Positions 42,723 through 53,102 of a stretch of 64,000 nucleotides of DNA are shown in pieces. The notes under the pieces are model-generated. The model was not told the origin of the DNA and did not search any database. It saw nothing but the letters and a program-made list of their open reading frames with translations. Source of the DNA: Capitulum mitella (lineage: Eukaryota; Arthropoda; Thecostraca; Pollicipedomorpha; Pollicipedidae); contig CP099846.1 of NCBI GenBank assembly GCA_030062745.1, positions 28,851,201 to 28,915,200 of the forward strand. Direction: 5' to 3'. Position 1 is the stretch's first letter; each line of letters opens with the position of its first letter. Position numbers and translations under genes: made by a program.

Positions 42723-45539
42723 CTATTCCATCCCGATTCTGCTAAGTGCATCCTTGAAGTCGTTTATGTCCATGTTGACCTTGCAGCTGATCTTACTGAG
42801 ATAGGTGGTGAGGTTCACAGCATACTCGGCTGAGGTTAGATTTCTTCCATTCTTCTTGAGACGGAATACGTCGCTGGCCTTCGGGAAGGACAGCGAAGAG
42901 TTCTTGGCATGTCTGACTTCCACGTAGAGCCTCTTGTTCTTGGTGATGTCCTCTAGGTCAGGGTTCTTCAGGAACTCCTCCACTTGCTCTGGTCTCGTAA
43001 ATGGGCCTCCTAACTCGGTGAGGTAAGCCAGGTCACAGTTTCTCTGCTTGTCCTGGGCGATGCTTGCGAGTTCCCTGTCCTCCATTCCTTCCTTCTTGAG
43101 CTTTGCCTGTTTTTCTTCCCATGCTTCAAGGATAGCTGGTACGGCTCCACCCCTCTTGGTCATTTTCTTGAACGTGCCGGTGACTTCGCTTCCCTCCAGC
43201 AGTTCAGCAGCTTTGGCTTTGATCAAGGAAGAGCTAACTGACCTGATTTCTTTAGCTCCTCTGACCTTCAGCCCATAGTTCACGGAGCCGACGGCTCTCT
43301 CGGCATCAAGGTTGTGCACCGGCGCCTTCTTGAGCTTATCTTGGTCCAAACTCCTGATGTTCGTGTTGTTGTCCTCGTCATTCTCCGCCTCCCCAAAGCC
43401 AAACATCTCGCCACGCTGGTGCTTCCAGCCCGCGGCCAGCTTTGGGAGGAGGAGCTCCAGGGTCTTGCAGATTTCCTGTCTGTACTGTTCGATGATTTGG
43501 ATGGTCGGTTCCAGGAGGGAGGGTGAGTACAGGCAGTGGTTGAACCTTGCTTTGGAGATGAATGAAAACGCTGGAGAGGCGAAGTCGATGAGAACCTCAG
43601 GCTTGGTCGTCATGAGGTCCATGTAGAGGGTGGGGAAAGCCTCTACCAGAGTCTCCCAGGTTGTGGAGGAGGAGGTTGTCAGGCTCAGGTAGGGCTCCAC
43701 CAGGTGCACCCCGATGATGACAATCACGGCAGCCAGTACTCTCAGGTACTCCAGGCCCTCGAAGCTGCGGATGATGCAGGCCAGGCTGTTTGAGATGTTA
43801 CTGAATTTGGAGAGGAAGTCTGATACGTGTTTGTCCAGGAACAGGGCGATGAGGGCAGTGTATACGAGGCTATTGAACCGCTCCTTCTGGAGTCTCTTGG
43901 CAGGGTTTTTGAGAGGGAAGATGAAGATGTCGAACTCTTTGGCGTAGTTCCAGGATCTATGGTCAAAGTCGTGCGTGACGAGCCTCATCAGACAGTTCAT
44001 CCACTGCTCCACGACTGATTCCTGGACGTCGGAGAGTGACACAGCGAAGACAGGGAAGATCTTGCTGGGGCCAATCGTGATGTCTATCTGCTTACAGAAC
44101 TTCTGGAGACACCTATTGAACATACAGGCGGGATGGACTTGGCAGATGAGATGCGAGGGGGTATGATCAGTCTCCAGAGCAGCTGACACCAAGTCATCAA
44201 CCATCAGGTTGTGGGCAGTGGAATCCGTCATCGTGAAGTCGATGCGGCGCCAGAGGTCTTCAGAAGAGACTCCACTGACGGCACTCAGTATGGCCAGGAT
44301 GGTGAGCTTGAGCTGCGCCAAGTTTTCCCTTGTCTCAGAGGAGATACTGAGGGTGGGGAAAGGGAAGAACTTTCCATCAATAGTGGCGCCCTGAACGGAA
44401 AAAGAGCCAGCACCTTGCTTCTTCGAGCCGTCATCATGATACGTGATCGTAGACTTCTCATCGCTTGCCATTATCTTCTCCACGAGCTTGCTCAGCGCCA
44501 GCGCCTCCCTCGCTTTTCCTGTCTCCCTGATAGATTTTTTGTCTGGCACCGTGTCTAGGTCGATGGTACTGTCATCATCATCAAATCTCTTCCATTTCAG
44601 GTTAAACAGCTCCTTAGCTATGATGATCGTGGAGCCGACGGCCTGCTCCTTTGACATGTGGAGCTCGGAGATGCACCTGTCTAAAGCAGTATAATATTCA
44701 GGTCGGACCTTCCTGATGCTGTGACGGACGTGTCGATAGCCGTCAGGAAGCTGCCCAGTGTTCTCTGCACTGCCCTCTTGTACAACATTCCTCTTCCTCT
44801 TCCTTGAGCTTCGTGACGAGTCCTCTTCCTCACTCGTAGTTTGCATCTCTTCGTAGTCCGCATCTTCATTTTGAAGAATGTTCTGGTTCATATCTGCATA
44901 TTCTTCAGCAACTTCGATCATCTCAAGCTGGTTCTTCTTCTCCTGCTCAGATTTCTCCAGTCTCTTCTGAAAGCTTGCCATGTCTTTCTTCCTCCTGGCG
45001 TCCTGAGCCAACCATTTCCTATCCACAAATGCCTCACAGTGACTCACACGCCTCCCCCTTATTTGATCGTTCCAGAAAAGCTCTTCGTCGTTGGTCTCCT
45101 GAACCCCATACAGCTCCTCCTGCTTCTTCCTGAAGGCGACGTCCAGGGTCCTTATATCAAGTCCTTGCTCCAGGCTCTTCGTGAAGGGATCCACCTTCTC
45201 GTTCACCCACTGCTCCGACATTCTGTTCTTGGGGTAGCTCTGCAGTTTTTTGAATTCGTCATATAGAACTAGGACCATCTTGGCTACGTTCTTAGGGTGT
45301 TTTGGATAGACATTGCACCACGTCCAGTGCTCACAAAGCTCCTCCGCCACCTGCAGCGCAGCCCAGTCCTTGCTCATGCGGATGAAGGATCCCTTAGGTC
45401 TGGGTACCAGGAACCAGATCATTCTTTCCAACACCTCTCTTTTTGTAGGCAGTTTGGATGAGGTGAACGTTTCTCTGGCGTGGATGGTGATAGGACCCAG
45501 GCACATGCTCCATTTAGAACGAGTTTGGAATGGATTCAT
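42723..45539 (-). CDS. Transposase-like protein, 938 aa, hAT-like catalytic layout
   Basis: The product is probably a nuclear DNA-cutting and -joining enzyme; I do not recognise a named family. Residues 1-200 look like a helical N-terminal domain. Residues 185-250 are a charged coiled-coil-like stretch ending in a basic, nuclear-localisation-like SSRKRKR (244-250). A core follows: YHDDGSKK with Asp369/Asp370, MTDSTAHN with Asp439, CQVHP with Cys466 and His469, and LDAERAVGS with Glu747. The spacing of about 70 and 308 residues, the Cys-x2-His after the second Asp and the Glu-Arg pair all resemble hAT enzymes, where a long helical insertion separates the second Asp from Glu. No BED or THAP zinc finger is visible. 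The first ATG follows a good splice acceptor (TTTCGTTTCAG, exon starting at 45556), so an upstream exon is likely. No stop or frameshift is present. A domesticated host gene is the main alternative; the TTAA termini argue for a transposon. Confidence 0.8.
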   Translation of the reverse strand: MNPFQTRSKWSMCLGPITIHARETFTSSKLPTKREVLERMIWFLVPRPKGSFIRMSKDWAALQVAEELCEHWTWCNVYPKHPKNVAKMVLVLYDEFKKLQSYPKNRMSEQWVNEKVDPFTKSLEQGLDIRTLDVAFRKKQEELYGVQETNDEELFWNDQIRGRRVSHCEAFVDRKWLAQDARRKKDMASFQKRLEKSEQEKKNQLEMIEVAEEYADMNQNILQNEDADYEEMQTTSEEEDSSRSSRKRKRNVVQEGSAENTGQLPDGYRHVRHSIRKVRPEYYTALDRCISELHMSKEQAVGSTIIIAKELFNLKWKRFDDDDSTIDLDTVPDKKSIRETGKAREALALSKLVEKIMASDEKSTITYHDDGSKKQGAGSFSVQGATIDGKFFPFPTLSISSETRENLAQLKLTILAILSAVSGVSSEDLWRRIDFTMTDSTAHNLMVDDLVSAALETDHTPSHLICQVHPACMFNRCLQKFCKQIDITIGPSKIFPVFAVSLSDVQESVVEQWMNCLMRLVTHDFDHRSWNYAKEFDIFIFPLKNPAKRLQKERFNSLVYTALIALFLDKHVSDFLSKFSNISNSLACIIRSFEGLEYLRVLAAVIVIIGVHLVEPYLSLTTSSSTTWETLVEAFPTLYMDLMTTKPEVLIDFASPAFSFISKARFNHCLYSPSLLEPTIQIIEQYRQEICKTLELLLPKLAAGWKHQRGEMFGFGEAENDEDNNTNIRSLDQDKLKKAPVHNLDAERAVGSVNYGLKVRGAKEIRSVSSSLIKAKAAELLEGSEVTGTFKKMTKRGGAVPAILEAWEEKQAKLKKEGMEDRELASIAQDKQRNCDLAYLTELGGPFTRPEQVEEFLKNPDLEDITKNKRLYVEVRHAKNSSLSFPKASDVFRLKKNGRNLTSAEYAVNLTTYLSKISCKVNMDINDFKDALSRIGME

Positions 45540-45845
45540 CTTTCTTCTAGGATATCCTGAAACGAAAGCAAAAAAGGTTTTACAGGAGCACAGGCTTTCG
45601 GATATTAAGAGTAACGGACGGCATAGGGGAACAGGAACAATACAGGGACAGGAAGAGGTGAAACATATTTTTAGCTTTTCTCAGGATCCATGATAAGGAA
45701 ACTCATCACAAATTACAAACCTTCACGTCAAACCTTTACTTTGGTCAAAACTTCTTTTGCAAATAAATCACAATAGAATAAAGATATCGCAAAATAAAAA
45801 GCGCAATGTGTTTGTCTTGTCAATGCGCATCTAATGATATGCAAC

Positions 45846-46058
45846 ATGACCTCCACCGTGACCACTGGGTCAACACGTGACCTTGACCTGAGGTCAAATT
45901 TGAAATTGACCTTTCAATATTAAAACGTAGCCTGGCCGATGCGTCTTGACGAGAGGAACACGATGGGGTAACGTACATTCCTGTATCTCTATTAGATCAA
46001 ACGCTATAAGGAAATACCCAAAGGTCAAAATTTGAGCTTTTCGTGACCTCAGAGGTCA
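45846..46058. promoter_or_regulatory. AGGTCA half-site cluster upstream of the transposase gene
   Basis: Half-sites include TGACCTTGACCTGAGGTCA (45878-45896), TGACCT (45907-45912), AGGTCA (46022-46027) and TGACCTCAGAGGTCA (46044-46058). This is the presumed promoter and subterminal region. The density is similar to that in families A and C although the sequences do not align. Confidence 0.45.
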
Positions 46059-46254
46059 CCAATTATGGACCTGGGACCTTAAAAAGGGGTATCAGTCGCT
46101 TCCTCTCATCACGCCCAACACGCTCGTTTTGGTCCCGAGGCGATAGCTCAATTAGGGGCCAAACGCAAGGGGTGTCATACCCCCTATAAGTCCGTGTTAG
46201 GCATGGGACACCCAGAGCAAGGGCGAAGGTTTAACCCATGATGTGGAGGGTTAA

Positions 46255-47131
46255 AGCAATAGCGTATTGTATTTAAATGTTCTCACTGGCTTAAGGATAC
46301 CTAACCACAAATAAATTCACTTGTAGAAAAGTCCTAGCTATGAAAAACTTCCCTAAGTCCCCCCTCTACCACAAGCTGTGCCGCAATGTCAGGTATTTGA
46401 TGGGACAGCCCACGTTGAAACGTTACCGGACTTGAGGTTAACTCGGACGGCAGATGCTTATGTTCAATATGATTATTACAGCACGCGGAACGCTGGTAGT
46501 CGTGGACCTACGACGGAAGTTAACTTTTGAACTTTTGCGTCGCAGTGACTTCATTTCTGATACCATTTCTGCTATCACGTTTTCTGATATCATCAGTATT
46601 TCCTGTTGCTGAGGTCCATGGTCAGTGCCCATGCGTAACGCAAGGTAAGAATCGTGGATGCTTTTTAAAGGTTCCAGATCTCAAGACATTTTGTTCTCAA
46701 AACTTTGGGACTGAGCAAAATCAGTTATTTTGTTCTCATGGGCAAAAACAGTCCTGCCCCGCGTACCCATCCAATTACTCGATTATAATAGTGTTTGTTA
46801 ATCTTTTTTTTTTGGTTTACTACGCATCAGGAGTTTTGATTTACCGTTCATTGCGGTATAGCAGCGCAATATTTCTCTCAGTTCATGTCGTAACCGTACG
46901 AATAAATCTGAATGAGCCTGTACACATTGTTCCCAATATTGGACTATGTACGTACATTTGCCACACTGGTCACACACAAAGGTACATTTTACTCTGGTTC
47001 TGCTCTCATTTTGTATTTTGTTGTCGTCAATCACAAGTCGCGAAAATAATATTCTAGCCTTGATTGAGTGCATACAGCAGCGCGTTTCCTGATTTTGCAG
47101 GATATGCTCCACAATTCTGAATTCACACTGA
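46255..47131. other. Stretch without recognisable gene
   Basis: A frame at 46527-47057 lacks an ATG at its start and contains hydrophobic runs. A donor-like AAG-GTAAGA occurs at 46643-46651. The evidence is too thin for a gene call. Confidence 0.35.
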
Positions 47132-47135
47132 TTAA

Positions 47136-48318
47136 CCCTATTCCCGGAGGGCTAGACGGTATGGCCGATTCCCGGTAGGGGGGGGCGGATTCGGCCCCTC
47201 CTTAGATCTCGAGAACTACTCGTTCCGATTTCATCGTACCAAACGGCAATCGATTTGCCGTGACGTGAGCTACATGTTTATAAAAAGAAATTTTCAAAAT
47301 TTTGAAATTTGTGGATACAGGGGGCAAAAATGTCAAAATGGGGGGTACTTTTGGACTTCTTATAACTCCGTTGTTTATGGACCGATTTCAATGAAACTGG
47401 CATGAATCGAGATATCATGGATAGGGCTTTCACCATGGGTCCGCAAATCTGAAATTTTGAGAAAATTCATGGGCGTTCACAGGGTTTTAAAAATAGGAGG
47501 ATTAGTTTTCTAACAACTGGATGAACAAAAGAGGCCAACACCCTTTTTTGGCTTCTGCTAGTCATGTTATACTAAAGAAGTACAAGTCGCATTACAATGT
47601 TTGTATAATGTTAGCATAGGCGGTGCCAGGGACATGAAAAAGGGGGAACTGTCATGGTCACACGTTTCTCAGATCAACTTCTGACCTTTGACCTTAAATG
47701 ACCTCCAGTGACCTTGGGGTCACTTGAAATGATCTCGTGTGCATTTATTTGAATTCACTCTATTTCAAAAATTTCGTTTTATGGCTATTGCGATATAGGG
47801 TACGCGCACTGACATTTTAGGTCATAGCTCCGTGACCCGACCTGATATCAAGGCTGAAACTTGGTACACAAGTAGAGGGCACCCTTCTATGTCATATATA
47901 TTCCGGGTTTGGCATTTGAAAAAAAGGTGCCGAAATTATTCCAAAAAAAACAAATTTTGACTTTTGACTTTGACCTGACCTTGTAAAATGACCTCAGGTG
48001 AACAAAGTTACATCTGCACATGGCCCAACTATTTAGCTATATATCCATGTAGAGTTTTAGGTTCTATCTTAAAAAATCTGTTTTTGGCAGACATTTTCCT
48101 TTTACCCTTAACATGGCCAAAAATGGCATGAGGTGCCTCCCAAAAACGTTACCTGGCTCCGCCCCTGAGCAAAGTAGAATTTTGAAATTTTGTCACGGCA
48201 CGTAAAAAAAAATAGCTAGGAAAAGTTACCAAGTTTCGTGAAGCTGCGTTAAAAAGCCTGGAATTGGCAAGCAAAAAACCCGAGGGGGCGGATTCCGCCC
48301 CCCCTGCCGGGAGTAGGG
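47136..48318 (+). mobile_element. TTAA family A element, copy 7 (complete, best preserved)
   Basis: TTAA at 47132-47135 and 48319-48322. The left end is CCCTATTCCCGGAGGGC, the right end read inward CCCTACTCCCGG. Both G-run/C-run hairpins are intact. Length is 1183 bp without coding capacity. I use its orientation as plus for the family. It lies 0.9 kb from the transposase element. Confidence 0.9.
47692..47704 (-). promoter_or_regulatory. DR1 motif in family A copy 7
   Basis: TGACCT-T-TGACCT, perfect, followed by ATGACCTCCAGTGACCT and GGGGTCACTT: five half-sites in about 45 bases. Confidence 0.6.
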
Positions 48319-48322
48319 TTAA

Positions 48323-48679
48323 AAATTACAAAAGGTCCTTTTAACCTAAGCGCCATTTCCTAAAAAGCTGCCGAAACCGAACAGCTAACAAGGGTTCTTG
48401 TCATAAACACGATAAGACAATTCATGCTGGCTTTAAGCCCCGGATGGCGGCTACGAAGGCATGAAGTCATGTACCCAGCACTAGGCTGCATCACGGACCA
48501 CCGTGGACGGGTCCACCGGGCGCGAGACAAACAGTACTGTCGGCGCTGCGCAACAGGAACACTGACGCTGCAAGGATGCTCAAAGCCCGTGTCGAGGAAT
48601 AACTAAGCACGCAGGCAGACAACAGCAATGATGATTACGAAAAAGGGAGAAATCACGTAAACTGTGATTGATAGCTCCA
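48323..48679. other. Short stretch without recognisable gene
   Basis: Spacer between family A copy 7 and family C copy 2. A 60-codon frame has no features. Confidence 0.4.
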
Positions 48680-48683
48680 TTAA

Positions 48684-49892
48684 CCCGTCCCGACTGGGGG
48701 GCAGTTGACTGCCCCCCTCATGTTTTTCTGGGATTGCGAGAGAACAAACAAACACAGAGTCACGAAACTTTGTGTGCCTTTTGCTTCATTAATTTTACAT
48801 CTCGTGTCAAAATTTTGACCTCAGGCCAGGTCAGATGCCCGACCTAGGTCAGGTCAAACAGACCTATGTCAGAAAAGTTTAGCGCCTTGAAACGTTTTCG
48901 CAAAACAAGATATCTCAATAATACTTTCAGGGATTAGTGAACGGGATAGATGCAACATATCTGCTATCTCAGATATTTCGGAATTTTCCGGGTCATTGAC
49001 CTAAGGTCAAGCCCATTTTTAAGACATGTCGTTTTTTCGGAAATTGACGGAATATTTCATAACATTTCTAGTGTCGAGTGAAGCAGACATCTAGTTGCCG
49101 TCATTGGGCAAAGTATCAATAACTTCCAGCCATTGACCTGAGGTCAGGTCACGAATAACTGTAGTGAGCCAAAATGCACCACCGTCAAAATCATCGACGA
49201 ATTTCTCAGAATGGGTAGAAAATGACAGAACTAGCTTGCACATACGTAAGTAATACCAGGAACCCCCAAAAATTTGAAAAAACTGCATATTTTGGAAATA
49301 AACAGGCTATCTCGAATAAAGCCCCGCCAATTGTGTAGATTAGTAACTAATTGATTTTTCCAAAATTTAAACATGAAAAACCATCACAAGAACCTCTAAG
49401 ATCAATAAAATATACATAGATCGTCTTTTTCGCGAAAATAAAGGAACGCTAAAATTAGTTCCCGTCAATTTGTTAGTGCATACGGCAGCAGCGCACGCCT
49501 ACAGCTGCCGCGAGAAATGCCTTGTCCTTAACTCAACGTTTCGACGTATATATCGAACAAATCTGTGAAATTAGACGTGTATCGGCATCCGCGGACCTTT
49601 ACTTGTGCGCCGGTGCCGTTACCTATGCGTTTTTAGTCACAGCCCTTGAGATTGAGGCCATTTCTCGGTCTCATGCAGTCGGCTATGAGAAAACATATAT
49701 CTGGGGCGTAAATTGTTTACATGTTATCTAAAACTAAAAATGAGACCAGTCTCGAACTCTACTCATCACAAGCTTTCCAACGGTGTGCTCATTTTTATCG
49801 TGCGACCAACCGTTCGTGAGTTAGAGGGGGCGGCCAACTGCCCCCCTCCCCCAGTCGCCCTAGTTCGAAACGGAGCGACGGTCGTGCGTGGG
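48684..49892 (+). mobile_element. TTAA family C element, copy 2 (complete)
   Basis: TTAA at 48680-48683 and 49893-49896. The left end CCCGTCCCGACTGG runs directly into a perfect hairpin, GGGGGGCAGT-TG-ACTGCCCCCC. The right end read inward is CCCACGCACGACCG, with a second C-run/G-run region. The ends share only CCC and short motifs, so the terminal repeat is imperfect, unlike family A. No coding capacity. Confidence 0.87.
48990..49002. promoter_or_regulatory. IR1 motif, ecdysone-response-type, family C copy 2
   Basis: GGGTCA-T-TGACCT matches the EcR/USP consensus. A further half-site AGGTCA follows two bases later. Confidence 0.6.
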
Positions 49893-49896
49893 TTAA

Positions 49897-50329
49897 GATA
49901 GCCAGGGGCACGGCCTGCGGATAATTATTGTTGTTGTCTGTGTCACTCCCAAGTCCATTCGTCCCATATATCACCATGGGTCTAACGGACTGTTTCGAAT
50001 ATTGGTGTTGCATCGGCAACACCATTAGCACAGGAGATTCTGCCTATGGCCAAGAGAAGTCGGTTCACCTCTCGAACCACTGTTGTGGACAGAATCGTCC
50101 GCAACCCAAGAACCATCCGAGAAAAACATGAAGTCATCGAAAAGCAAAAGGTGACCAAGAAATCATCAAGAAATTGCGGGCTGAAATCAAACGCTAACGC
50201 GATTTCGGGTTGAAAAAGATTTAATAATCCCTCCCATTTTTGAACACGACCAGCATATCGTTCGCCGCATTGCATGTCTGCTCCTGAAGACCTTCGAATT
50301 CAGGGCGGTTCGTCCACGAACCTGTCTCC
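49897..50329. other. Stretch without recognisable gene
   Basis: Spacer between family C copy 2 and a CpG-rich block; nothing supported. Confidence 0.4.
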
Positions 50330-50690
50330 AGCCATGCGTTGACATCCAGCCCGTCCGCGACACGCGGTGGTACTCAGCCTGCCCGGAGCCAGGCCGGTGC
50401 TGCGCCCGTGTCCAGCGGGGGGCCGGCGCCGCCGGACATGTGCGGTCACGTCCCGACCGCGCAAACGTGGTCCGTCACGTCCGCCAACATGGAGAGAGCG
50501 GCGGCGGCGCGGCCGGGCAGAGCCGAACACCGCCGGCTGCGGGGGCGACTCCCGGCCGGCCGCGCCGTCAGCTGACCGGGGTCCGACTCCCGGCCGGACG
50601 GAGCCGACCGTGCAGGCTGGGCTGAGGGCGAGCCGCTCCCGCCGCGCCGGCGATCTGGGACCGAATTCTTTGCCTGACGCTGACACGTTA
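50330..50690. promoter_or_regulatory. CpG-rich block
   Basis: Dense CpG, with overlapping frames on both strands up to 161 codons that lack any domain. Interpreted only as a possible promoter region. Confidence 0.3.
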
Positions 50691-50779
50691 ATGTCGGCCT
50701 CAAACCCTTCGTGACTTAACCCTCGCCGGAGGGAAGGGATTTTCACTCGCATCGATGACGACGGGGTGGTGTTCACACC

Positions 50780-50900
50780 TTGCAAGCCAGTAGGATCACT
50801 TTACAGACCAGGAGGGACCTCCTTTACAACCGTAGACATATCTGCATGGGTCCCTTTACGGCCAGCAGGAGCCCCTCTACTGCAAGTAGGGTGGGCCCCG
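50780..50900. repeat. Degenerate tandem repeat of the 4.7-kb type
   Basis: Phrases such as CTTTACAGACCAGGAGGGACC and TTTACGGCCAGCAGGAGCCC match the unit of the array at 4695-5340, 46 kb away. Confidence 0.55.
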
Positions 50901-51179
50901 TGATGAGCTTGAAGCCTCTTGGGCCCATGGGCCCAAGGAACGTCTAAGCGACGTAGCCAAGAGAACCATCAACGCTTCGCGTGGGTGGCCTTTCGACCCG
51001 AATCCAGGGCCCCATCCGGCTGCGCGCGGAGGGGTCCCGGATTAGGCCGAAGAAACTCCTCTGAGGTAAGGGAGAGGGCTCCAGCCCCTAAATCCCCTCC
51101 CCCTGGATGCGCCTCTGGGTCCTTCCAAGGTCTAAAAGCTGAGATGAGTCTTCTGAGGACCATTTCGCTGAGGACATGA

Positions 51180-51360
51180 GCTGCACGCTTTCTGAGCGGG
51201 AAATGGGCCCTTTCCAGACTTGAGATGGATCATTTTTGAGTTTAGGCTAGGATGAGCCCTACCCAGTCCTGAGGTGGGGCCTTTCTGAGCCTAAGATGGG
51301 CCCTTTCCGGCCCATAGATGTGCCTTTTCCGGACCTGAGATGGGCCCTCTGGACCGCGAC
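51180..51360. repeat. Degenerate short tandem repeat, unit about 24 bp
   Basis: CCTGAGATGGGCCCTTTCCGG and variants recur about six times. Units are diverged. Confidence 0.55.
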
Positions 51361-53098
51361 ACGGGAAGGGTGTTATAGCTCCCTTAGCCCATCCCCTCTG
51401 GCTGCGCCACTGTACGGTATATATGGATAGATAGGACATATATGGGCAGGGCCCACATTGTTGACATCTTCTGGTCATTTGAATGTGTGCACTGCGCTGT
51501 CACATCAGGCTGTATGGGCCAAGAGCTGGGCTGAGATACACGAGTACGTGCTATGCTCGACGCATAAAAAACAATCCTGTTGTAGCATGCGTTTAATACT
51601 AGGTAAAAGAGGTTTGGGAACATATGATTTAGCTCCCAGTGTACAACTGTTTCATGCGTCTTAGACGCCGCGACTCAAATCTGACCTGAAATGAGTGGTG
51701 TGTTTACAGAAAAACGACAAGGACAGTATAACTTGCAACTCTCTGCGGTTTCACAAACACACATTTTCGGGAATTTTGCGGTTTGCACATAGGATGTTTT
51801 TTTTCATTTTTGCACCGTCTTGTGAGGGGATCAGCATTTCCAGCTGATATGGACGGAATACATAAACAACTCTTTCGTGATACTCATACCTTTCCATATA
51901 TGACCACGAATGGCCGATTTCAACATGGCAAAAGTTTTTTCGATTTTGAAATAAAACGATCGTGATTCACAGGCTGTATTGCAGTTCATTCAGCTTCTTT
52001 AAGCTGTTCTTAAGGCTATGAAATATCGAAAGAAGGAAAAATAAATATCCTGCTTTTTGCGAACAAAATAAAAGTAACAAAAGCAAAACGATGACGTAAG
52101 AACCGCGTTCACCTTTCCGGAGCGACATACATTCTACACGTCATCCTCCTTTTGAGCCTCCTTGAAAAGCGCGTGAACCAAGACCTACAAGGAAGTGCGG
52201 GATAGCACAGTTTTCGACTTATAGTGAAGGCAATGAAAGTGCTATGCAGTTTACCCATGAAGAGCAGTACATGACAAAAATGGGACCGGTAAAGATAGTA
52301 ACCGGCGTCTGGTGTTAATCCTTTCACGAATGATTCAAGCAGCCTTGTAGCACTTAAAGATGAGACAAAGCGGGTTGCGGTCCATCCGAGACGGCCTACA
52401 TCATTGCATACATTGAAAATGCTCCGCCCATTCACTGTTTCTTCTCGGGAAGCGTTGGCAAAATTCATCGAAGATCATCATCGAAGTGGTTATCGAAGTG
52501 GTCATTATCGTCGAAGTGGTCATCGAAGATGGCCTGAGGGCATCTTTCGAGTGGTTTGGACGCAACAGTTTAAAAGAATAGCCCTTTTAAATTGACTCAA
52601 CCACTGTGGAAACATTCGCAAAAGCACTAAGCAGTCTCGCTCTATGTGGTGTGCCAGACCCTGAAGCTATCAGACTCACTACAAAATCAGAGCATTGCGT
52701 CGACGAGAGTGTAACACATGTCCCAACGACTGGGACTTTGCAACGTGGCCGACAATGCTCATATCCGAAATATACCACAAAAACGCAAGTCCTCAGAACG
52801 TTGCCTAACGGCATGGATATCCCAGATCGCACTGGGAGCGCAGGAAAGCGGAAAAGGACGCCCAGTCTATGCTCCAACAACATCGGGCACAGATCCGGGG
52901 AGGGACGTGATCCATGGCATTAGCAGGTAAGGGCATGGAGGCCATTCACGGATGAATGTTGTTCGTGGATACAAAGGCATCCTGTCTTTTAAGACCGCAC
53001 ATGTTACATCTTGGACCCTTGTGATAGGTCATGGGTGCCCTTATAATAAAAATAATTTTCCATCACATAAAAAAGCATAGATAAGGTGCGCCCCATCC
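51361..53098. other. Stretch without recognisable gene
   Basis: A small repeat of ATCGAAGTGGTC type, about four units, lies at 52471-52530. Frames at 52109-52923 have no domain. No other structure was noticed. Confidence 0.4.
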
Positions 53099-53102
53099 TT
53101 AA

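Larger units (their letters stand above)
42587..46250 (-). mobile_element. Candidate autonomous TTAA DNA transposon, 3.66 kb
   Basis: The left flank and end read TTAA-CCCTCCACA (42583-42595). The right end, read inward, is the same 13 bases (46242-46254). The two thus form a TTAA duplication with a nine-base terminal inverted repeat. Between them is one long intact gene on the minus strand. Families A and C in this window also start TTAA-CCC, which supports the boundaries. The terminal repeat is short, so chance cannot be fully excluded, and a second copy to compare is missing. The 5' region of the gene is rich in AGGTCA half-sites. Intact coding suggests a recent insertion. Confidence 0.68.

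Noticed and set aside
46527-47057. Possible secreted or membrane protein exon with a donor site
   Set aside because: It has no ATG at the start, only hydrophobic runs typical of T-rich DNA, and no acceptor or second exon that could be linked.
1327-48322. Assignment of families A and C to piggyBac
   Set aside because: TTAA and CCC termini fit, but no piggyBac transposase is present in the window and the one coding TTAA element has a different protein, so the superfamily is left open.
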